Assembly: GCF_016097555.1 (NCBI RefSeq)
Contig: NC_054706.1
Span: 80,685,732 to 80,749,731 of the forward strand
Direction of reading: 5' to 3'
DNA length: 64,000 nt
Source of the DNA: Gigantopelta aegis
Taxonomy: Eukaryota; Mollusca; Gastropoda; Neomphalida; Peltospiridae
Below the pieces are notes generated by a model. That model made no database searches. It saw only the letters and a list, made by a program, of their open reading frames with translations, and was not told the DNA's origin. The stretch's first letter is position 1. Every line of letters begins with the position of its first letter. A program made the position numbers and the translations under genes. Positions 22,938 through 34,860 of the stretch are shown piece after piece.

Positions 22938-24353
22938 TTTGGAGCCGACGTAGGGACAACGTTCATCTAAAACTGTGGGATCTTGGACAACTGAAAACCA
23001 ACGTTTGTTTCTGTGCAGAACTTTCAAGAATGTGTTTCTACAGAACTATTGTGGTACCAGACTCTGATTAATGTGACTCTTGCGCCTGTGTTATCAGTAC
23101 TGTTTTTTTTTTCATCATTCGGAAAGGATATGTAAGTGCATTTTATTTATTTATCCTTTCACTCTTGTGTATTTTTCCCATTTTTTCCTAGAGCTCTAGA
23201 ACTACAGTAATGTAATTTATTTCATTGTATTTTTCTACTCATTTTTGAGTTTTACATTGTAAATTATTTTCATTTTTTTTTAAATTCCAATGTTGTTTTT
23301 TTTTTTTTTTTTTTTTTTTGAACCTTGTGTACCAGTACTACAGCTAATTTAAATTGTGTTGAGTTTTTTGCCCTTACTGTACAGAAATTTAAACCCACTG
23401 AGTGTATATTGTTGTTGCATTCAGATTTTCTACATTCATTTTTTTTATAAATGTTGGATATACATTTTCTAACATAGATTTCCTTTGTAATGGTTTAAAT
23501 TATCAAATGGCAGAATAAGTGTCAGGTGATTGATTAAAATAAAACGCTTAAATCCTATTTAGGTAGCCTACGTAAATTAACTAAATTAACTAAACATTAG
23601 TATAACAGTTATCTATATTGTATCTATACATAAAGAGTAATTTAACTTACCTTGTTAAATTGCAGTAGGAATTTGACAGTTGACGGGACTGAAGACATGA
23701 CTTAGCACAACTAACCTCTCATTCCTGTCTATTCTCAAACCTTTGTTTACCTTGGTTTCTACTTCCGCTTCCGGTCTGAAACTTCCTGTTGTGAACTTCC
23801 CTTTTATAACTGTACTTTCAGTTGTAACTTCATACAATGTGATCTGTACTTAACATTTTCTTTTTGGATTTGTTTCTAATATTTTATTTCAGGATTGCAA
23901 TTGAATATAGCTACACGTATCAATTAGATTTAAAAATTAAGCATTGTTGATAATTTACATTATCACGTTTTAATTTATTGATTGCATTACTTTTCAGCAA
24001 TTGACTGGGGACTTAGAGTCGAAACCAGCCACACATGAGTTGTACTTTATGCATTGAGAAATAATTCATTTGTTTTCAAAAATTACTTTGATTTCAGTGT
24101 GATTTTCAGCCATATTGCTTTTGTACTTTGCTGTTAATAGGTTTCACTCGTTTATTTAATCTACTTACTTCATACTTTGTGGAATTGAACTTAGTCAATT
24201 ATTTTGTTTGTATTTTTCACATTGTTTTATGAACATGAACATGTTGAATTAATCTGGTGATATTTTCTGGAGTTGACTATACTTACTGTCTGCTGTTTGT
24301 CCAGAAACTTAGTATTTGTTTTTGTATTCTATATAACTTGGCTGGTAATCATA
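22938..24353 (+). other. retrotransposon leader (primer-binding region and 5' untranslated)
   Basis: Directly after the left LTR comes TTTGGAGCCGACGTAGGGAC, whose TGG start fits a tRNA primer-binding site. I cannot name the tRNA. The rest is AT-rich with T runs and no convincing protein. Confidence 0.6.
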
Positions 24354-25601
24354 ATGGAATTGAGTTCAGAAGAGTTAGAGAATATGAGTGCTTTGTTTCG
24401 GAAAATGGGAATGTCTCCAAAAGACGATAATCCTGAGGATTTTAAAGAATGGTTATCCGAGACAGCACATCAATATAAACCCAAGAGGGAACAGGAAGGA
24501 TCTACTGAGAAATATTTCTTTGATTCAACTACCAAACCTGGACCTGTTGCATACCAGTCTTTTCCTAGACTCCCGTTGTTTAGTGGTGAGCCAGGAAAAG
24601 ATGCTGAATATGACATCTGGAGATACGAGGTGGATTGTCTCATTGAAGCTAGGACTCATTCCTATGAACAGACCTTGCAATCTGTAAGGAAGTCACTGAA
24701 AGGAGAAGCTGCAATGATGGCGATGAAGCTTGGTACCAAGGCATCCATGTCTGAACTTCTTGGAAAGATGAAAAGTGCTTTTGGGACACTTAGATGTACT
24801 TCTTCTCTTCTTTCCGAATTCTACAGCTCCAGTCAAGGTGAGGGTGAGGATGTCGCTGCTTGGAGTAGACGACTGGAACGTATTCTATTTCAGTTGTCAG
24901 AACAGAAATCCATTTCCTCTTATGAACAGAACGAAATGTTGATAACAAGATTGTGGGATGGACTTAATCCATCATTGAAAAGTTTAGCAGGTTTTAAGTA
25001 TGAGACTCTTCATGATTTTGATGAGTTGAGACTTTACTTGCGTGAGGTTGAGTTTGATTTAGATAGAAGCAAGGCACAGAGAGCAAAGGGTAACACCAGA
25101 TCTGCATCAGTAAAGATGGCTGCGACTCCTGATGGCACACATTCAGAAGTTTCAGAACTGAAGTCTATGATCCGAGACATGCGCACCGAGATATCCGACA
25201 TGAAACAGAATCAGCAGTGGGTCATGGGACAAGTTTGTCAACATACAGCTGCTCCGTTTCATCAGAGGTCATCACGTGATGAACATCGTGGCCATTTCAC
25301 AGGCAGAAGTAATTATCGTGTCCGTGGACAAGGTTTTCAAAATTTGTCAACTGATTTTTCTGGTAGAGGTGACAGATCCTTTGGAAGATTCCCACAGAAC
25401 ATGGATGAACATCATCAACGTGCTGCATCAGCTCAACGGGAAACACCGACAACTCAGATTGATCATCCTGCCTCTGATACTGAACCTGTTTGTTGGAGAT
25501 GTGGCTATCCCGGCCATTTATCTTATGGATGTCGTGTTAGATTGGATCATCGCAGACGTCCTTTAAACTATCACAGGCCTATGGGAAGGGGGCTTCCATA
25601 G
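24354..25601 (+). CDS. gag: gag-like protein of the Ty3/gypsy element
   Basis: About 415 residues if started at the ATG at 24354 (MELSSEELENMSALF). An upstream in-frame ATG at 24273 would add a hydrophobic segment that is unusual for Gag, so the later start is preferred. The middle holds a capsid-like helical region (for example WSRRLERILFQLSEQ). A coiled-coil-like stretch, LKSMIRDMRTEISDMKQNQQ, precedes a basic, Arg/Gly-rich region. A CCHC zinc knuckle, CWRCGYPGHLSYGC, begins near residue 380. Such knuckles bind the element RNA during particle assembly in the cytoplasm. The pol frame follows immediately in another frame. Fossil element of the Metaviridae type. Confidence 0.93.
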   Translation: MELSSEELENMSALFRKMGMSPKDDNPEDFKEWLSETAHQYKPKREQEGSTEKYFFDSTTKPGPVAYQSFPRLPLFSGEPGKDAEYDIWRYEVDCLIEARTHSYEQTLQSVRKSLKGEAAMMAMKLGTKASMSELLGKMKSAFGTLRCTSSLLSEFYSSSQGEGEDVAAWSRRLERILFQLSEQKSISSYEQNEMLITRLWDGLNPSLKSLAGFKYETLHDFDELRLYLREVEFDLDRSKAQRAKGNTRSASVKMAATPDGTHSEVSELKSMIRDMRTEISDMKQNQQWVMGQVCQHTAAPFHQRSSRDEHRGHFTGRSNYRVRGQGFQNLSTDFSGRGDRSFGRFPQNMDEHHQRAASAQRETPTTQIDHPASDTEPVCWRCGYPGHLSYGCRVRLDHRRRPLNYHRPMGRGLP

Positions 25602-25669
25602 GTGAATGTCAGCGCCCCACGGAGATTCCTGACGGTTTAGTTGGTGATCCCAATGAAGTATATATTCAG

Positions 25670-28600
25670 GTGGAGAATATTTCTGTTTGTGCTTTGTTGG
25701 ACACTGGTGCTAATGTTTCAATCATGTCTAAATCGTTTTATGATCAAAACCTGTCACACATACCTCTAGAGCCTTTGGATAACTTGTTGAATATTGAAAG
25801 TGCTGGTGGTGATTTCTTACCATATTCAGGATTTGTGAAAGTTCACATTTCATTATCAGGCTGTGGAATAGATGATCAAGGAAAGTGTTGTTTACTCCTA
25901 GTCGTTCCTGACACAAGGTACAACGCAAGAGTTCCAGTTCTTCTAGGTACGAATATCTTATCTCGTTTCTTGGATGACTGCAGAACGACGAATGGGACCA
26001 GATTCTTACAGAAAGCAGATTTACACACACCTTGGTATTTAGCTTTCAGAAGTATTGTGCTACAGGAGAGGGAACTGATCAAGAATGATGGACGATTAGC
26101 TTTAGTCAGGAGTGCCGAGTTGCAGAACATCATTATACCTGGTAACAGCACTGCAGTGATCAAAGGACAGTTGAGCAGACATATTGATTATCATCGAGTT
26201 TGTGCCATACTTCAATCAACCCCACGTTCAACTTTGACAGGTAATCTGGACATCACACCAACTGTAGTGAGTTACAACTGTACAAATGTAGATGAAGTTG
26301 AGGTTCATGTATCCAATGTCACCACCCACACTGTTGTTGTTGCTCCCAAAGCTTTACTGTGTGAACTTCAGCCTGTTACTATTCATGATTTGCCGGTTGG
26401 TGAATCAATGGATTCGCAAAGTATCTTGGAGCAGGTTGAAGTTGACACTGACGATCTTTCCACAGAACAAGTACAAGAAGGAGTTGATGTCATTCTGAAG
26501 TACCAGGATTTGTTTTCGAAGAGTGACAGTGATCTTGGTCACACAACCCAGGTGAAGCACCAAATTAACTTGGAATACGACTTACCATTTAAGCAACGAC
26601 ATCGACGTATTCCACCGGCAATGTATGAAGAAGTCCGAAGTCATCTTAGAGATCTTCTTTCTGCAGGGGTGATCCGACCTTCACATAGCCCCTGGGCATC
26701 CAACGTTGTTCTTGCTAAGAAGAAAGATGGTTCTCTTCGGATGTGCATAGACTACCGCCAGCTCAACAGCCGAACCATCAAGGACTCTTATGCACTTCCT
26801 CGAATTGAAGAGTTACTTGACTGCTTAGGTGGTAACACTTATTTTTCAGTTTTAGACATGAAGAGTGGATATCACCAGGTGGAACTTGAAGAAAACCACA
26901 AGAAAAGAACAGCATTTACAGTCGGGCCTTTAGGTTTCTTCGAATACAACAGAATGCCATTCGGATTGTCAAATGCACCTGCTACCTACCAACGTTTGAT
27001 GGAACAGTGTTTGGAAGGACTAAATCTGAATATCTGTCTGGTGTATATTGATGATTTGATAGTTTTCTCAAAGTCTTTTGAGGAGCATACAGAGAGACTA
27101 CAGCAAGTATTCAAGCGACTTACTGAATGTGGCCTGAAACTAGCTCCGAAGAAGTGTAAGTTCTTCAAACGCAAGGTAAAGTATGTTGGTCATGTCGTTT
27201 CTGCTCAAGGTATTGAAGCAGACCCAGCAAAGATAGAGAAGATTCAACACTGGCCAACACCCACTACACCAGAACAGGTACGACAGTTTCTTGGGTTTGC
27301 TGGTTATTACCGGAAGTTTGTCAAGGATTTTTCCAAAATAGCCAGACCTTTATCACAGCTGATGCCCAAGACTGCATCCAGGAAATACAGACACAAGAAG
27401 CCCGTACATAGCACCACGTGGACATGGGGCTCTCAACAAGATGAAGCTTTCAGGACTTTGATAACCTGTTTATCAACACCACCTGTTTTGGGCTATCCAG
27501 ATTATTCCATGCCGTTTGAATTGCATACTGATGCTAGCAACCATGGACTTGGTGCCGTTCTATATCAGAAACAAGATGGTAAGATGAGGGTTATTTCTTA
27601 TGCCAGCAGGGGTTTGAATTCTTCTGAAAAGAATTATTCTGCCCATAAGTTGGAATTTTTGTGTCTAAAGTGGTCAATTTCTGAGAAATTCCACGATTAT
27701 TTGTATGGTCATAACTTTGTGGTCATGACTGACAATAACCCGTTAACCTATGTTTTGACAAGTGCTCGTCTTGATGCTACAGGTCATCGGTGGTTAGCTT
27801 CTTTAGCTTGTTACAACTTTTCAGTTGAGTACAGACCTGGCAGAGCTAATACAGATGCAGATGTTGTGTCTAGGTTGCCCAATGACCAGGATGGAATACA
27901 GATGGAGCAGATACCCCTGGAATCCGTGACTGCTATCTGCAATTTGGTCCATGTATCCAACCATGTAGAGAGCTTGTGTTTGTCAGAAGCTGTTGTTGAT
28001 ACACACGACGTGGAATTAACCGATGAAAGGTGTACCATGAATGCCAACGAATGGATACAGTCACAAAACAGAGATCCAGATCTGAAAGTAGTCGTTACAA
28101 ATCTGCAGAACAACACCAGACCCGACAGAACCCAGTATATTGGAAATGGAGAAATAACAGCACTCTTGAAGAACTTCAGCCATTTCCAGTTGAGACATGG
28201 AGTGTTATATAGGATTACCAAACATGATGGTAATGAAGTTGCACAGTTGGTGTTACCTTCTGCAAGTCGATCCTCAGCATTATACAGTCTTCACAACAAT
28301 GTTGGTCATCCAGGAAGGGATCGGACACTTTCACTGTTAAAGGAGAGATTTTACTGGCCTGGTATGACGAAAGATGTCCAGAACCATATAGAGTCATGTG
28401 ATCGATGTGTGAAGCGCAAGACATCAACTGCATCAAGAGCACCACTGGTAAGTATTGAGACATCACAACCACTTGAACTCGTCTGCATGGATTTTCTTGC
28501 TCTTGAGCCATCCAAAGGAGGTCAACAGTATGTACTTGTTGTGACAGACCATTTTACCCGGTATGCACAGGCTTATCCGAGTAAGAACATGTCAGCAAAG

Positions 28601-29956
28601 ACTACTGCTGAATTGTTTTTCAATAACTTTGTTGTCCACTACGGCCTTCCAAAGAGAATTCACTCGGACAAGGGAGCCAATTTTGTTGGAAAACTTATGA
28701 CGGAACTGTGTAACCTGTTGAACATCGACAAGTCATCTACGACACCTTACCATCCAATGGGCAATGGCATGTGCGAACGGTTCAACAGGACACTTTGTGA
28801 TATGCTAGGAACTTTGGATTCCAACTCCAAGAAAGACTGGAAAACTCATATTGGACCACTGGTACATGCTTACAATTGTACCCGACATGAAACCACTGGT
28901 TGGTCTCCATATTTTCTTATGTTTGGCAGGCATCCAAGACTTCCTGTTGACTTAGCTTTTGGACTTGACATTGAACCAAGCAAGCCAAGGTCGGTATTGA
29001 AGTACACCAAGTCACTACAGAACAGATTGAAGAGTGCCTATAACCTAGCTGCGGAACAGGTCAAGAGGTCACAGTCCCGTCAAAAGAAGTACTATGACCA
29101 TAAAGCCAGAGCTGCTATTTTATCCATAGCTGATAGGGTTTTGGTTAAAGTTGTAGCTTTTGACGGGAGACATAAGTTGGCAGATAAGTGGGAAGACGAT
29201 GTATATGTTATCCTTGACCAACCCAATCCTTCAATTCCAGTTTTTGTTGTTGGTAAAGAGAATGGGGAGGGGAGGAAAAGGACATTACATCGTAATCTTT
29301 TACTTCCCATAGGTGCTATCTTAGGTCACGACTTACCTACACCTAAGCCACGACGGAACATCCAGAATCCGACACCTGTTCCAAGGACACGACAACGACG
29401 TCAAACCCATTTTTCGGGGTCAGAGAGTGAAGATGAAGAATTTATTCTGATACCTGTTGCTTCATCAGGATATCCGTCAGATTCAGCTGCTCATTCAGCT
29501 GATGGGCCATCTGAGGATAATGATAATGATGATCATAAGGAAGATGAAGATGATGATGATGATGAGGTAGAACAGGATACTGAAGAAGGATCTGATGAGA
29601 ATAGTTCAGAGGATGAACAGGAAGAACTTTCTTCAAACCCAAATATCTCTGACCAGACTTCCCTGAAGACCGTCAATCCGACTGATGTTTTGGATGAACT
29701 CCCAGAACCAGATCCAGTTGAGCTTGATGAGACGTCTCGACATTCACTTTCACCACCTTCTCCAGCTCCAAGGAGATCAAACCGAGACCGGCGGAAACCA
29801 AGGTGGATGACAAGTGAAGACTATGTTATGTCAGCAACAGTTCAGCAAGACTGGGTTGCTAGAGCTGATTATGTAACTTCACTTATTTCCCAGGGTCTAC
29901 TTCCCAATGAAACTGTGGTACATGATGCACTTCTTCAGCATATTTTAGGTAAATGA
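25670..29956 (+). CDS. pol: pol-like polyprotein (protease, RT, RNase H, integrase) of the Ty3/gypsy element
   Basis: About 1430 residues. Domains in order: aspartic protease with LLDTGANVS at the start; reverse transcriptase with the catalytic YIDD near residues 459-462; RNase H with LHTDASNHGLGAVL near 618; an integrase zinc-binding HHCC region near 870-920 (GHPGRDRTL, then CDRCVKRK); a DDE integrase core (VCMDFLALEP, HSDKGANFVG, then NGMCERFNRTL); and a long acidic, low-complexity C-terminal tail. This order is diagnostic of Ty3/gypsy. The frame differs from gag; relatives are known to express pol by frameshifting or read-through, which is not established here. The stop lies about 37 bases before the right LTR. 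Confidence 0.95.
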   Translation: MENISVCALLDTGANVSIMSKSFYDQNLSHIPLEPLDNLLNIESAGGDFLPYSGFVKVHISLSGCGIDDQGKCCLLLVVPDTRYNARVPVLLGTNILSRFLDDCRTTNGTRFLQKADLHTPWYLAFRSIVLQERELIKNDGRLALVRSAELQNIIIPGNSTAVIKGQLSRHIDYHRVCAILQSTPRSTLTGNLDITPTVVSYNCTNVDEVEVHVSNVTTHTVVVAPKALLCELQPVTIHDLPVGESMDSQSILEQVEVDTDDLSTEQVQEGVDVILKYQDLFSKSDSDLGHTTQVKHQINLEYDLPFKQRHRRIPPAMYEEVRSHLRDLLSAGVIRPSHSPWASNVVLAKKKDGSLRMCIDYRQLNSRTIKDSYALPRIEELLDCLGGNTYFSVLDMKSGYHQVELEENHKKRTAFTVGPLGFFEYNRMPFGLSNAPATYQRLMEQCLEGLNLNICLVYIDDLIVFSKSFEEHTERLQQVFKRLTECGLKLAPKKCKFFKRKVKYVGHVVSAQGIEADPAKIEKIQHWPTPTTPEQVRQFLGFAGYYRKFVKDFSKIARPLSQLMPKTASRKYRHKKPVHSTTWTWGSQQDEAFRTLITCLSTPPVLGYPDYSMPFELHTDASNHGLGAVLYQKQDGKMRVISYASRGLNSSEKNYSAHKLEFLCLKWSISEKFHDYLYGHNFVVMTDNNPLTYVLTSARLDATGHRWLASLACYNFSVEYRPGRANTDADVVSRLPNDQDGIQMEQIPLESVTAICNLVHVSNHVESLCLSEAVVDTHDVELTDERCTMNANEWIQSQNRDPDLKVVVTNLQNNTRPDRTQYIGNGEITALLKNFSHFQLRHGVLYRITKHDGNEVAQLVLPSASRSSALYSLHNNVGHPGRDRTLSLLKERFYWPGMTKDVQNHIESCDRCVKRKTSTASRAPLVSIETSQPLELVCMDFLALEPSKGGQQYVLVVTDHFTRYAQAYPSKNMSAKTTAELFFNNFVVHYGLPKRIHSDKGANFVGKLMTELCNLLNIDKSSTTPYHPMGNGMCERFNRTLCDMLGTLDSNSKKDWKTHIGPLVHAYNCTRHETTGWSPYFLMFGRHPRLPVDLAFGLDIEPSKPRSVLKYTKSLQNRLKSAYNLAAEQVKRSQSRQKKYYDHKARAAILSIADRVLVKVVAFDGRHKLADKWEDDVYVILDQPNPSIPVFVVGKENGEGRKRTLHRNLLLPIGAILGHDLPTPKPRRNIQNPTPVPRTRQRRQTHFSGSESEDEEFILIPVASSGYPSDSAAHSADGPSEDNDNDDHKEDEDDDDDEVEQDTEEGSDENSSEDEQEELSSNPNISDQTSLKTVNPTDVLDELPEPDPVELDETSRHSLSPPSPAPRRSNRDRRKPRWMTSEDYVMSATVQQDWVARADYVTSLISQGLLPNETVVHDALLQHILGK

Positions 29957-29972
29957 TGAGGACATCATTTCA

Positions 29973-29984
29973 CGGTGGGGGGAA
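29973..29984 (+). other. polypurine tract
   Basis: GGTGGGGGGAAG a few bases upstream of the right LTR. In this family such a tract primes plus-strand DNA synthesis. Confidence 0.75.
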
Positions 29985-29993
29985 GTATGTAGT

Positions 29994-31470
29994 ACACGTG
30001 TATTTTAAGCATATAGGTTTTATGTAATTAATGTTTAATTTCAGGTTCTTAGAGGAGTATGTACCTTTAAGTATGGTATTTAGTATGTATTTCATTAATG
30101 TTTATTTTCAGGCTGTAACAACTACAGGTTGAACAACATATCACTATAATTAACATTTTATCACCTTTTTCTAGTATTGCCCTGTACCTGTGATATGTTC
30201 GTGTATGCTGGTCAACCACGCGTGACCACATCAGTGCAGTCAGTGTGAGCTCTTTTGGTAGCCATAGCTACAATACAAACACCCAAGCTATCTTTAAACT
30301 TTGACCCTTGTCTCTTTCTCTCCCATTGGATAATTAACACTCACATGTATCTGCATGCTTTCTTTGGACTGACAAGACAGGACAGAATTATTTAGTATTT
30401 GAAGAAACAAGTTCAGATAAGAGAGAAATAGTAGAAGTTTAATTTAAAGGTTAGTATTAATTTGTTATAGAAGATAAACTTAAATAATAATAGTAAATGC
30501 CTAATTTTCTATTCCTGGTAATGATTAATGAATAATTCAACATATAATATTTAATAATAAATCTGCCTTTTAATTATTATGGATTACAGGGCGTGACATA
30601 ATGAATGTCAGCCATCTTTGTTTTCTGCTGTCAAAACTATATATTTTATGATTTAAGTGAAGTTTCTGTTTTAGTTGTTAGCTTATCTGAGTTAATAATT
30701 TAGCTACGTTTAATCAATTGTTTTTATGACGAACTACACCAAAGCATTGGTTTTGGAATGAATTAGTTTAAATGTTTTAGTTCTGAATGTATAATAGATA
30801 TATGGAAACCATATACTAAACAATTGATATTATGAATTTATTTTTATGCAGGTTTCCCCAGTTGTTATGGAATATATCAACACAATGCCTACGTGTAATT
30901 CATATGGTATGTTAAGCTACAGGTTAAGTCTAATATTTATATATTTGTAATTTTAAATATACTCTTGTAATTTATATCCTTTCTTTCATAAACTCATTAA
31001 TGATAAAGCTTTATTACGTCAAATAATAATTATAATTACAATCATTTAAATAACCCTATTTACTATAAATTATCTCCCCTTTGCTATAATCAATGATTAT
31101 AATTGGTGGTCACGAAATGATTATTATATATATATATATACATGTATGTTAACATGATTAATAATCGTGATGACAGTATTTAGGATAAAGAGGATGATGA
31201 TTCATAATCATCAGAATGATAATTAATGATTAATGACGGTTTTCTATGATTTGCAATGTGTTTCATTAATATATGCCTGAATGTTTGTTTTACCTCGATA
31301 GGGATATATTTGTATTGTTTTTACCATATTGTTAACGTTTGTGTTTTTAATCCTTGCAGGGTGTGTCTTGTGTATTATGTTTACATGAATAAAAGATGAT
31401 GCCCTAACCCGTAGCTGGTGTTGTGAACTTTGTTGAACCTAGCTTCACGCACAAAATACCGACTGCTACA
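29994..31470 (+). repeat. right LTR
   Basis: Nearly identical to the left LTR, with AATAAA at 31388-31393 and the end GACTGCTACA. It is followed at once by ATTATAACGCAAACTC of the 35-bp satellite. Upstream of it TGTAG can pair with the terminal CTACA, the usual short inverted ends of gypsy LTRs. Confidence 0.95.
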
Positions 31471-32792
31471 ATTATAACGCAAACTCTACTGTGTCTGTCA
31501 ATATTATTATAACGCAAACTCTATTACGTATATCAATATTATTATAACGCAAACTCTGCTATGTCTGTCAATATCATTATAACGCAAACTCTACTATGTC
31601 TGTCAATATTATTATAACGCAAACTCTACTATGTCTGTCAATATCATTATAACGCAACTCTACTATGTCTGTCATCATTATAACGCAAACTCTGCTATGT
31701 CTGTCAATATTATTATAACGGAAACTCTACTATGTCTGTCAATATCATTATAATGCAAACTCTACTGAGTCTGTCAATATTATTATAACGCAAACTCTTC
31801 TGTGTCTGTCAGTATTATTATAACGCAAACTCTACTGTGCCTGTCAATGTTATTATAACGCAAACTCTACTGTGCCTGTCAATGTTATTATAACGCAAAC
31901 TCTACTGTGTCTGTCAATGTTATTATAACGCAAACTCTACTGTGTCTGTCAATATTATTATAACGCAAACTCTGCTGTATCTGTCAATATCATTATAACG
32001 CAAATTCTACTGTGTCTGTCAATATTATTATAACGCAAACTCTACTATGTCTGTCAATATCATTATAACGCAAACTCTAATGTGTCTGTCAATATTATTA
32101 TAACGCAAACTCTACTATGTCTGTCAATATCATTATAACGCAAACTCTACTGTGTCTGTCAATATTATTATAACGCAAACTCTACTATGTCTGTCATCAT
32201 TATAACGCAAACTCTACTATGTCTGTCAATATCATTATAACGCAAACTCTACTATGTCTGTCAATATCATTATAACGCAACTCTACTATGTCTGTCATCA
32301 TTATAACGCAAACTCTACTATGTCTGTCAATATCATTATAACGCAAACTCTACTATGTCTGTCAATATCATTATAACGCAAACTCTACTATGTCTGTCAA
32401 TATTATTATAACGCAAACTCTCCTATGTCTGTCATCATTATAACGCAAACTCTACTATGTCTGTCAATATCATTATATCGCAAACTCTATTACGTATAGC
32501 AATATTATTATAACGCAAACTCTACTATGTCTGTCAATATCATTATAACGCAAACTCTACTATGTCTGTCAATACCATTATAACGCAAACTCTACTATGC
32601 CTGTCAATATTATTATAACGCAAACTCTACTGTGTTTGTCATCATTATAACGCAAACTCTGCTGTGTCTGTCAATATTATTATAACGCAAATTCTATTGT
32701 GTCTGTCAATATCATTATAACGCAAACTCTACTGTGTCTGTCAATATTATTATAACGCAAACTCTGTTGTGTCTATCAATATTATTATAATG
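31471..32792. repeat. 35-bp satellite, right part
   Basis: About 38 units of the same 35-bp repeat as at 21322-21464. CAATATTATTATAACGC and CAATATCATTATAACGC variants alternate, and a few shortened CTGTCATCATTATAACGC units occur. The array was one block before the retrotransposon inserted. Confidence 0.95.
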
Positions 32793-33074
32793 CCCAACTT
32801 CAATAGCTACGCTATGTGAAGACAATCGAATTCTTGTGATGCACATTTTATACAAATCTGGAATAGATTTCATAAGGCAGTTCTGTGAAGTCATATCTTT
32901 TACTAAGAATGTATAAAGATAAGAACATTTAGTCGATGTTTGTAAGATGTTGCTTGCACTGATCTATAATTCTCTGCTGTAATATAGGTAACTAGAAGTT
33001 AGCATTGGATAGTGAATTCTGGTCTAACCACAAATCATAAAATCCTAGGGAACACAATAATTGTTTGACATGAG
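32793..33074. other. short unique spacer
   Basis: No gene recognised. It may include the 3' end of the minus-strand LINE at 33448. Confidence 0.4.
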
Positions 33075-33430
33075 TTGTCGAATTATTATCCTTTTCACAT
33101 TTAGACCTGAGTTCATCATAGGCAGTATGCAATGTACAATCATTATCCTTTTCACATTTAGACCTGAGTTCATCATAGGCAGTATGCTATGTACAATTAT
33201 TATCCTTTTCACATTTAGACCTGAGTTCATCATAGGCAGTATGCAATGTACAATTATTATCCTTTTCACATTTAGATCTGAGTTCATCATAGGCAGTATG
33301 CAATGTTCAATTACTATCCTTTTCACATTTAGACCTGAGTTCATCATAGGCAGTATGCAATGTACAATTACTATCCTTTTCACATTTAGACCTGAGTTTA
33401 TCATAGGCAGTATGCAATGTACAATTATTT
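33075..33430. repeat. 57-bp tandem repeat, six units, probably derived from LINE coding sequence
   Basis: The unit contains ACCTGAGTTCATCATAGGCA and ATCCTTTTCACATTTAG at 57-bp spacing (33105, 33162 and so on). On the minus strand a stop-free 19-codon unit reads KCEKDNDCTLHTAYDELRS. It lies immediately downstream of the minus-strand LINE reverse-transcriptase fragment, so it may be an amplified piece of the same ORF2. The repeat is certain; its LINE origin is inferred. Confidence 0.9.
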
Positions 33431-33447
33431 GTATTAAGTAATTTGAA

Positions 33448-34860
33448 TCAGTATTTTAACAGACGATACTTGCGTACATAGTACAGGGGATAAATAATAT
33501 TGGTTGTGGAGCCTTTAACTTTTAAAATATCCTTACTAAAATCTAAATGTAACTTTTCTGTTGAATCAGCTTTATAGTATCCCCATATTTCACAACAGTA
33601 ATACAAAATACTTGAAATGTATGAATTAAATAGAGATGAGAAGGTTTCTAAATTCAACATTAAATGTTTAGTATGTGAAAACTTGGCTTTCCGTCCTTAG
33701 TCTGTGACGATTTTAACAGCATGAGTAAATTTACAATTACAATTATAATTAAACGTTTACGCTAAATAAGTGAACTGTTCTACAGTATCACGCACAACAC
33801 CATTCTAATACCACCTCTCATAATCTTTTATAATACCGCCGTTTCTGAATAACTACAGTCTTAGGTTTTGCAATACTGAAACAAAGACTCCATTTGGTGT
33901 TAAATTGACGTAACGTATTTTGTTAATAATTGGAGACCTTTTCAACGCTTTTAGAAAAAATAAACATATCATCAGTATATAATAATAGAAAAAGGCTTAA
34001 ATCCTTTAGTTCATACTCAGGACACGAGCTATAAATAAATTCATTTTCTAGATCATTAACATAAAAAGAATACAATATGGAGAACAACATTTCTCCCTAC
34101 ATTAGACTGATATCTTTATTTAAAAAAAACTCAGATCGAAATCCATTTAGCGTAACACATGATTTTACAGACGAATACATACGTTCAATGCCACTGGTAA
34201 CCAGTCTTAGAAAACTTAACCTCAAGTTTAATATATTTACAGAATCAAATGTCTTTATATAGTCAATGAAACAGCAATATAGCCTGTTCTTACTAGCAAC
34301 CGTCCTCGAAACAATGGTAAACAATGAAAAAATAGCATCTGTTGTTCCCATTCCTCTACAAAAGCCAAACTGTGCATCAGTTATAAAATAGCATCTGTTG
34401 TTCCCATTCCTCTACAAAAGCCAAACTGTGCATCAGTTATAAAATAGCATTTGTTGTTCCCATTCCTCTACAAAAGCCAAACTGTGCATCAGTTATAACA
34501 TTAAACTCATCCGACCAATCTAACAATCTCTTATTAATGTGTAAGTAAATAGTTTTCCAAGAACACTTAGTAAGCTAATGCCTCTGTAAGTATTACGGTT
34601 AGACGTATCACCTTTCTTAAAACACTGGGACACTCACAGCGACACTTCAGGAAGCAGGGAATATACGCGAATTTAAAATTACATTATTTTTGTTTTTAAA
34701 TGATAGGTAGGGATTAAAAGCTCCTTGAATTCAATGAAAATTTCATTTAAAATAGCATCAAAGCCAGGACTTTAATCACGCTTCAAACAATTCATCATCA
34801 GTTATTTCGCAACCTAATTGTTCATACAGTCTTTCGTAATTTATAAAGTCCTAATCTGGA
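33448..34860 (-). mobile_element. LINE fossil: reverse transcriptase region, minus strand
   Basis: Several pieces of one reverse transcriptase appear in order on the minus strand. Near 34790-34740 is EITDDELFEA followed by a KSPGFDAILNE-like stretch. Near 34370-34320 is AQFGFCRGMGTTDAIF. Near 34260-34220 is CCFIDYIKTFDSVN. At 33965-33979 is the catalytic box YTDDM. Near 33620 is NSYISSILYYCCEIWGYYKA. Frames shift several times and stops are present, so it is dead. The motif set is that of non-LTR (LINE) ORF2; clade not assigned. No intact endonuclease was seen. It contains a local 57-bp triplication at 34328-34497. Confidence 0.82.
34328..34497. repeat. tandem triplication of the LINE GTTDAIF motif
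   Basis: Three near-perfect 57-bp copies of a segment including AAAATAGCATCTGTTGTTCC and CAAAAGCCAAACTGTGCATC. Each encodes the same reverse-transcriptase motif (FGFCRGMGTTDAIF) on the minus strand. Confidence 0.92.

Larger units (their letters stand above)
21465..31470 (+). mobile_element. Ty3/gypsy-type LTR retrotransposon, whole-looking, young
   Basis: A 10.0-kb element with direct LTRs of about 1473 and 1477 bp, a leader of about 1.4 kb, gag-like and pol-like reading frames and a polypurine tract before the right LTR. Pol order is protease, reverse transcriptase, RNase H, integrase, which defines the Ty3/gypsy (Metaviridae) lineage. No envelope-like frame was seen. The element looks whole, with no obvious break. 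The LTRs are almost identical, so insertion is recent. It sits in the 35-bp satellite, and ATTATA at both flanks fits a short target duplication. The outer edges of the two LTRs do not match perfectly, so the exact LTR start is uncertain by about six bases. Confidence 0.97.

Noticed and set aside
23655-23837. 60-codon minus-strand frame in the retrotransposon leader
   Set aside because: Short, antisense to the element, and without any recognised motif.
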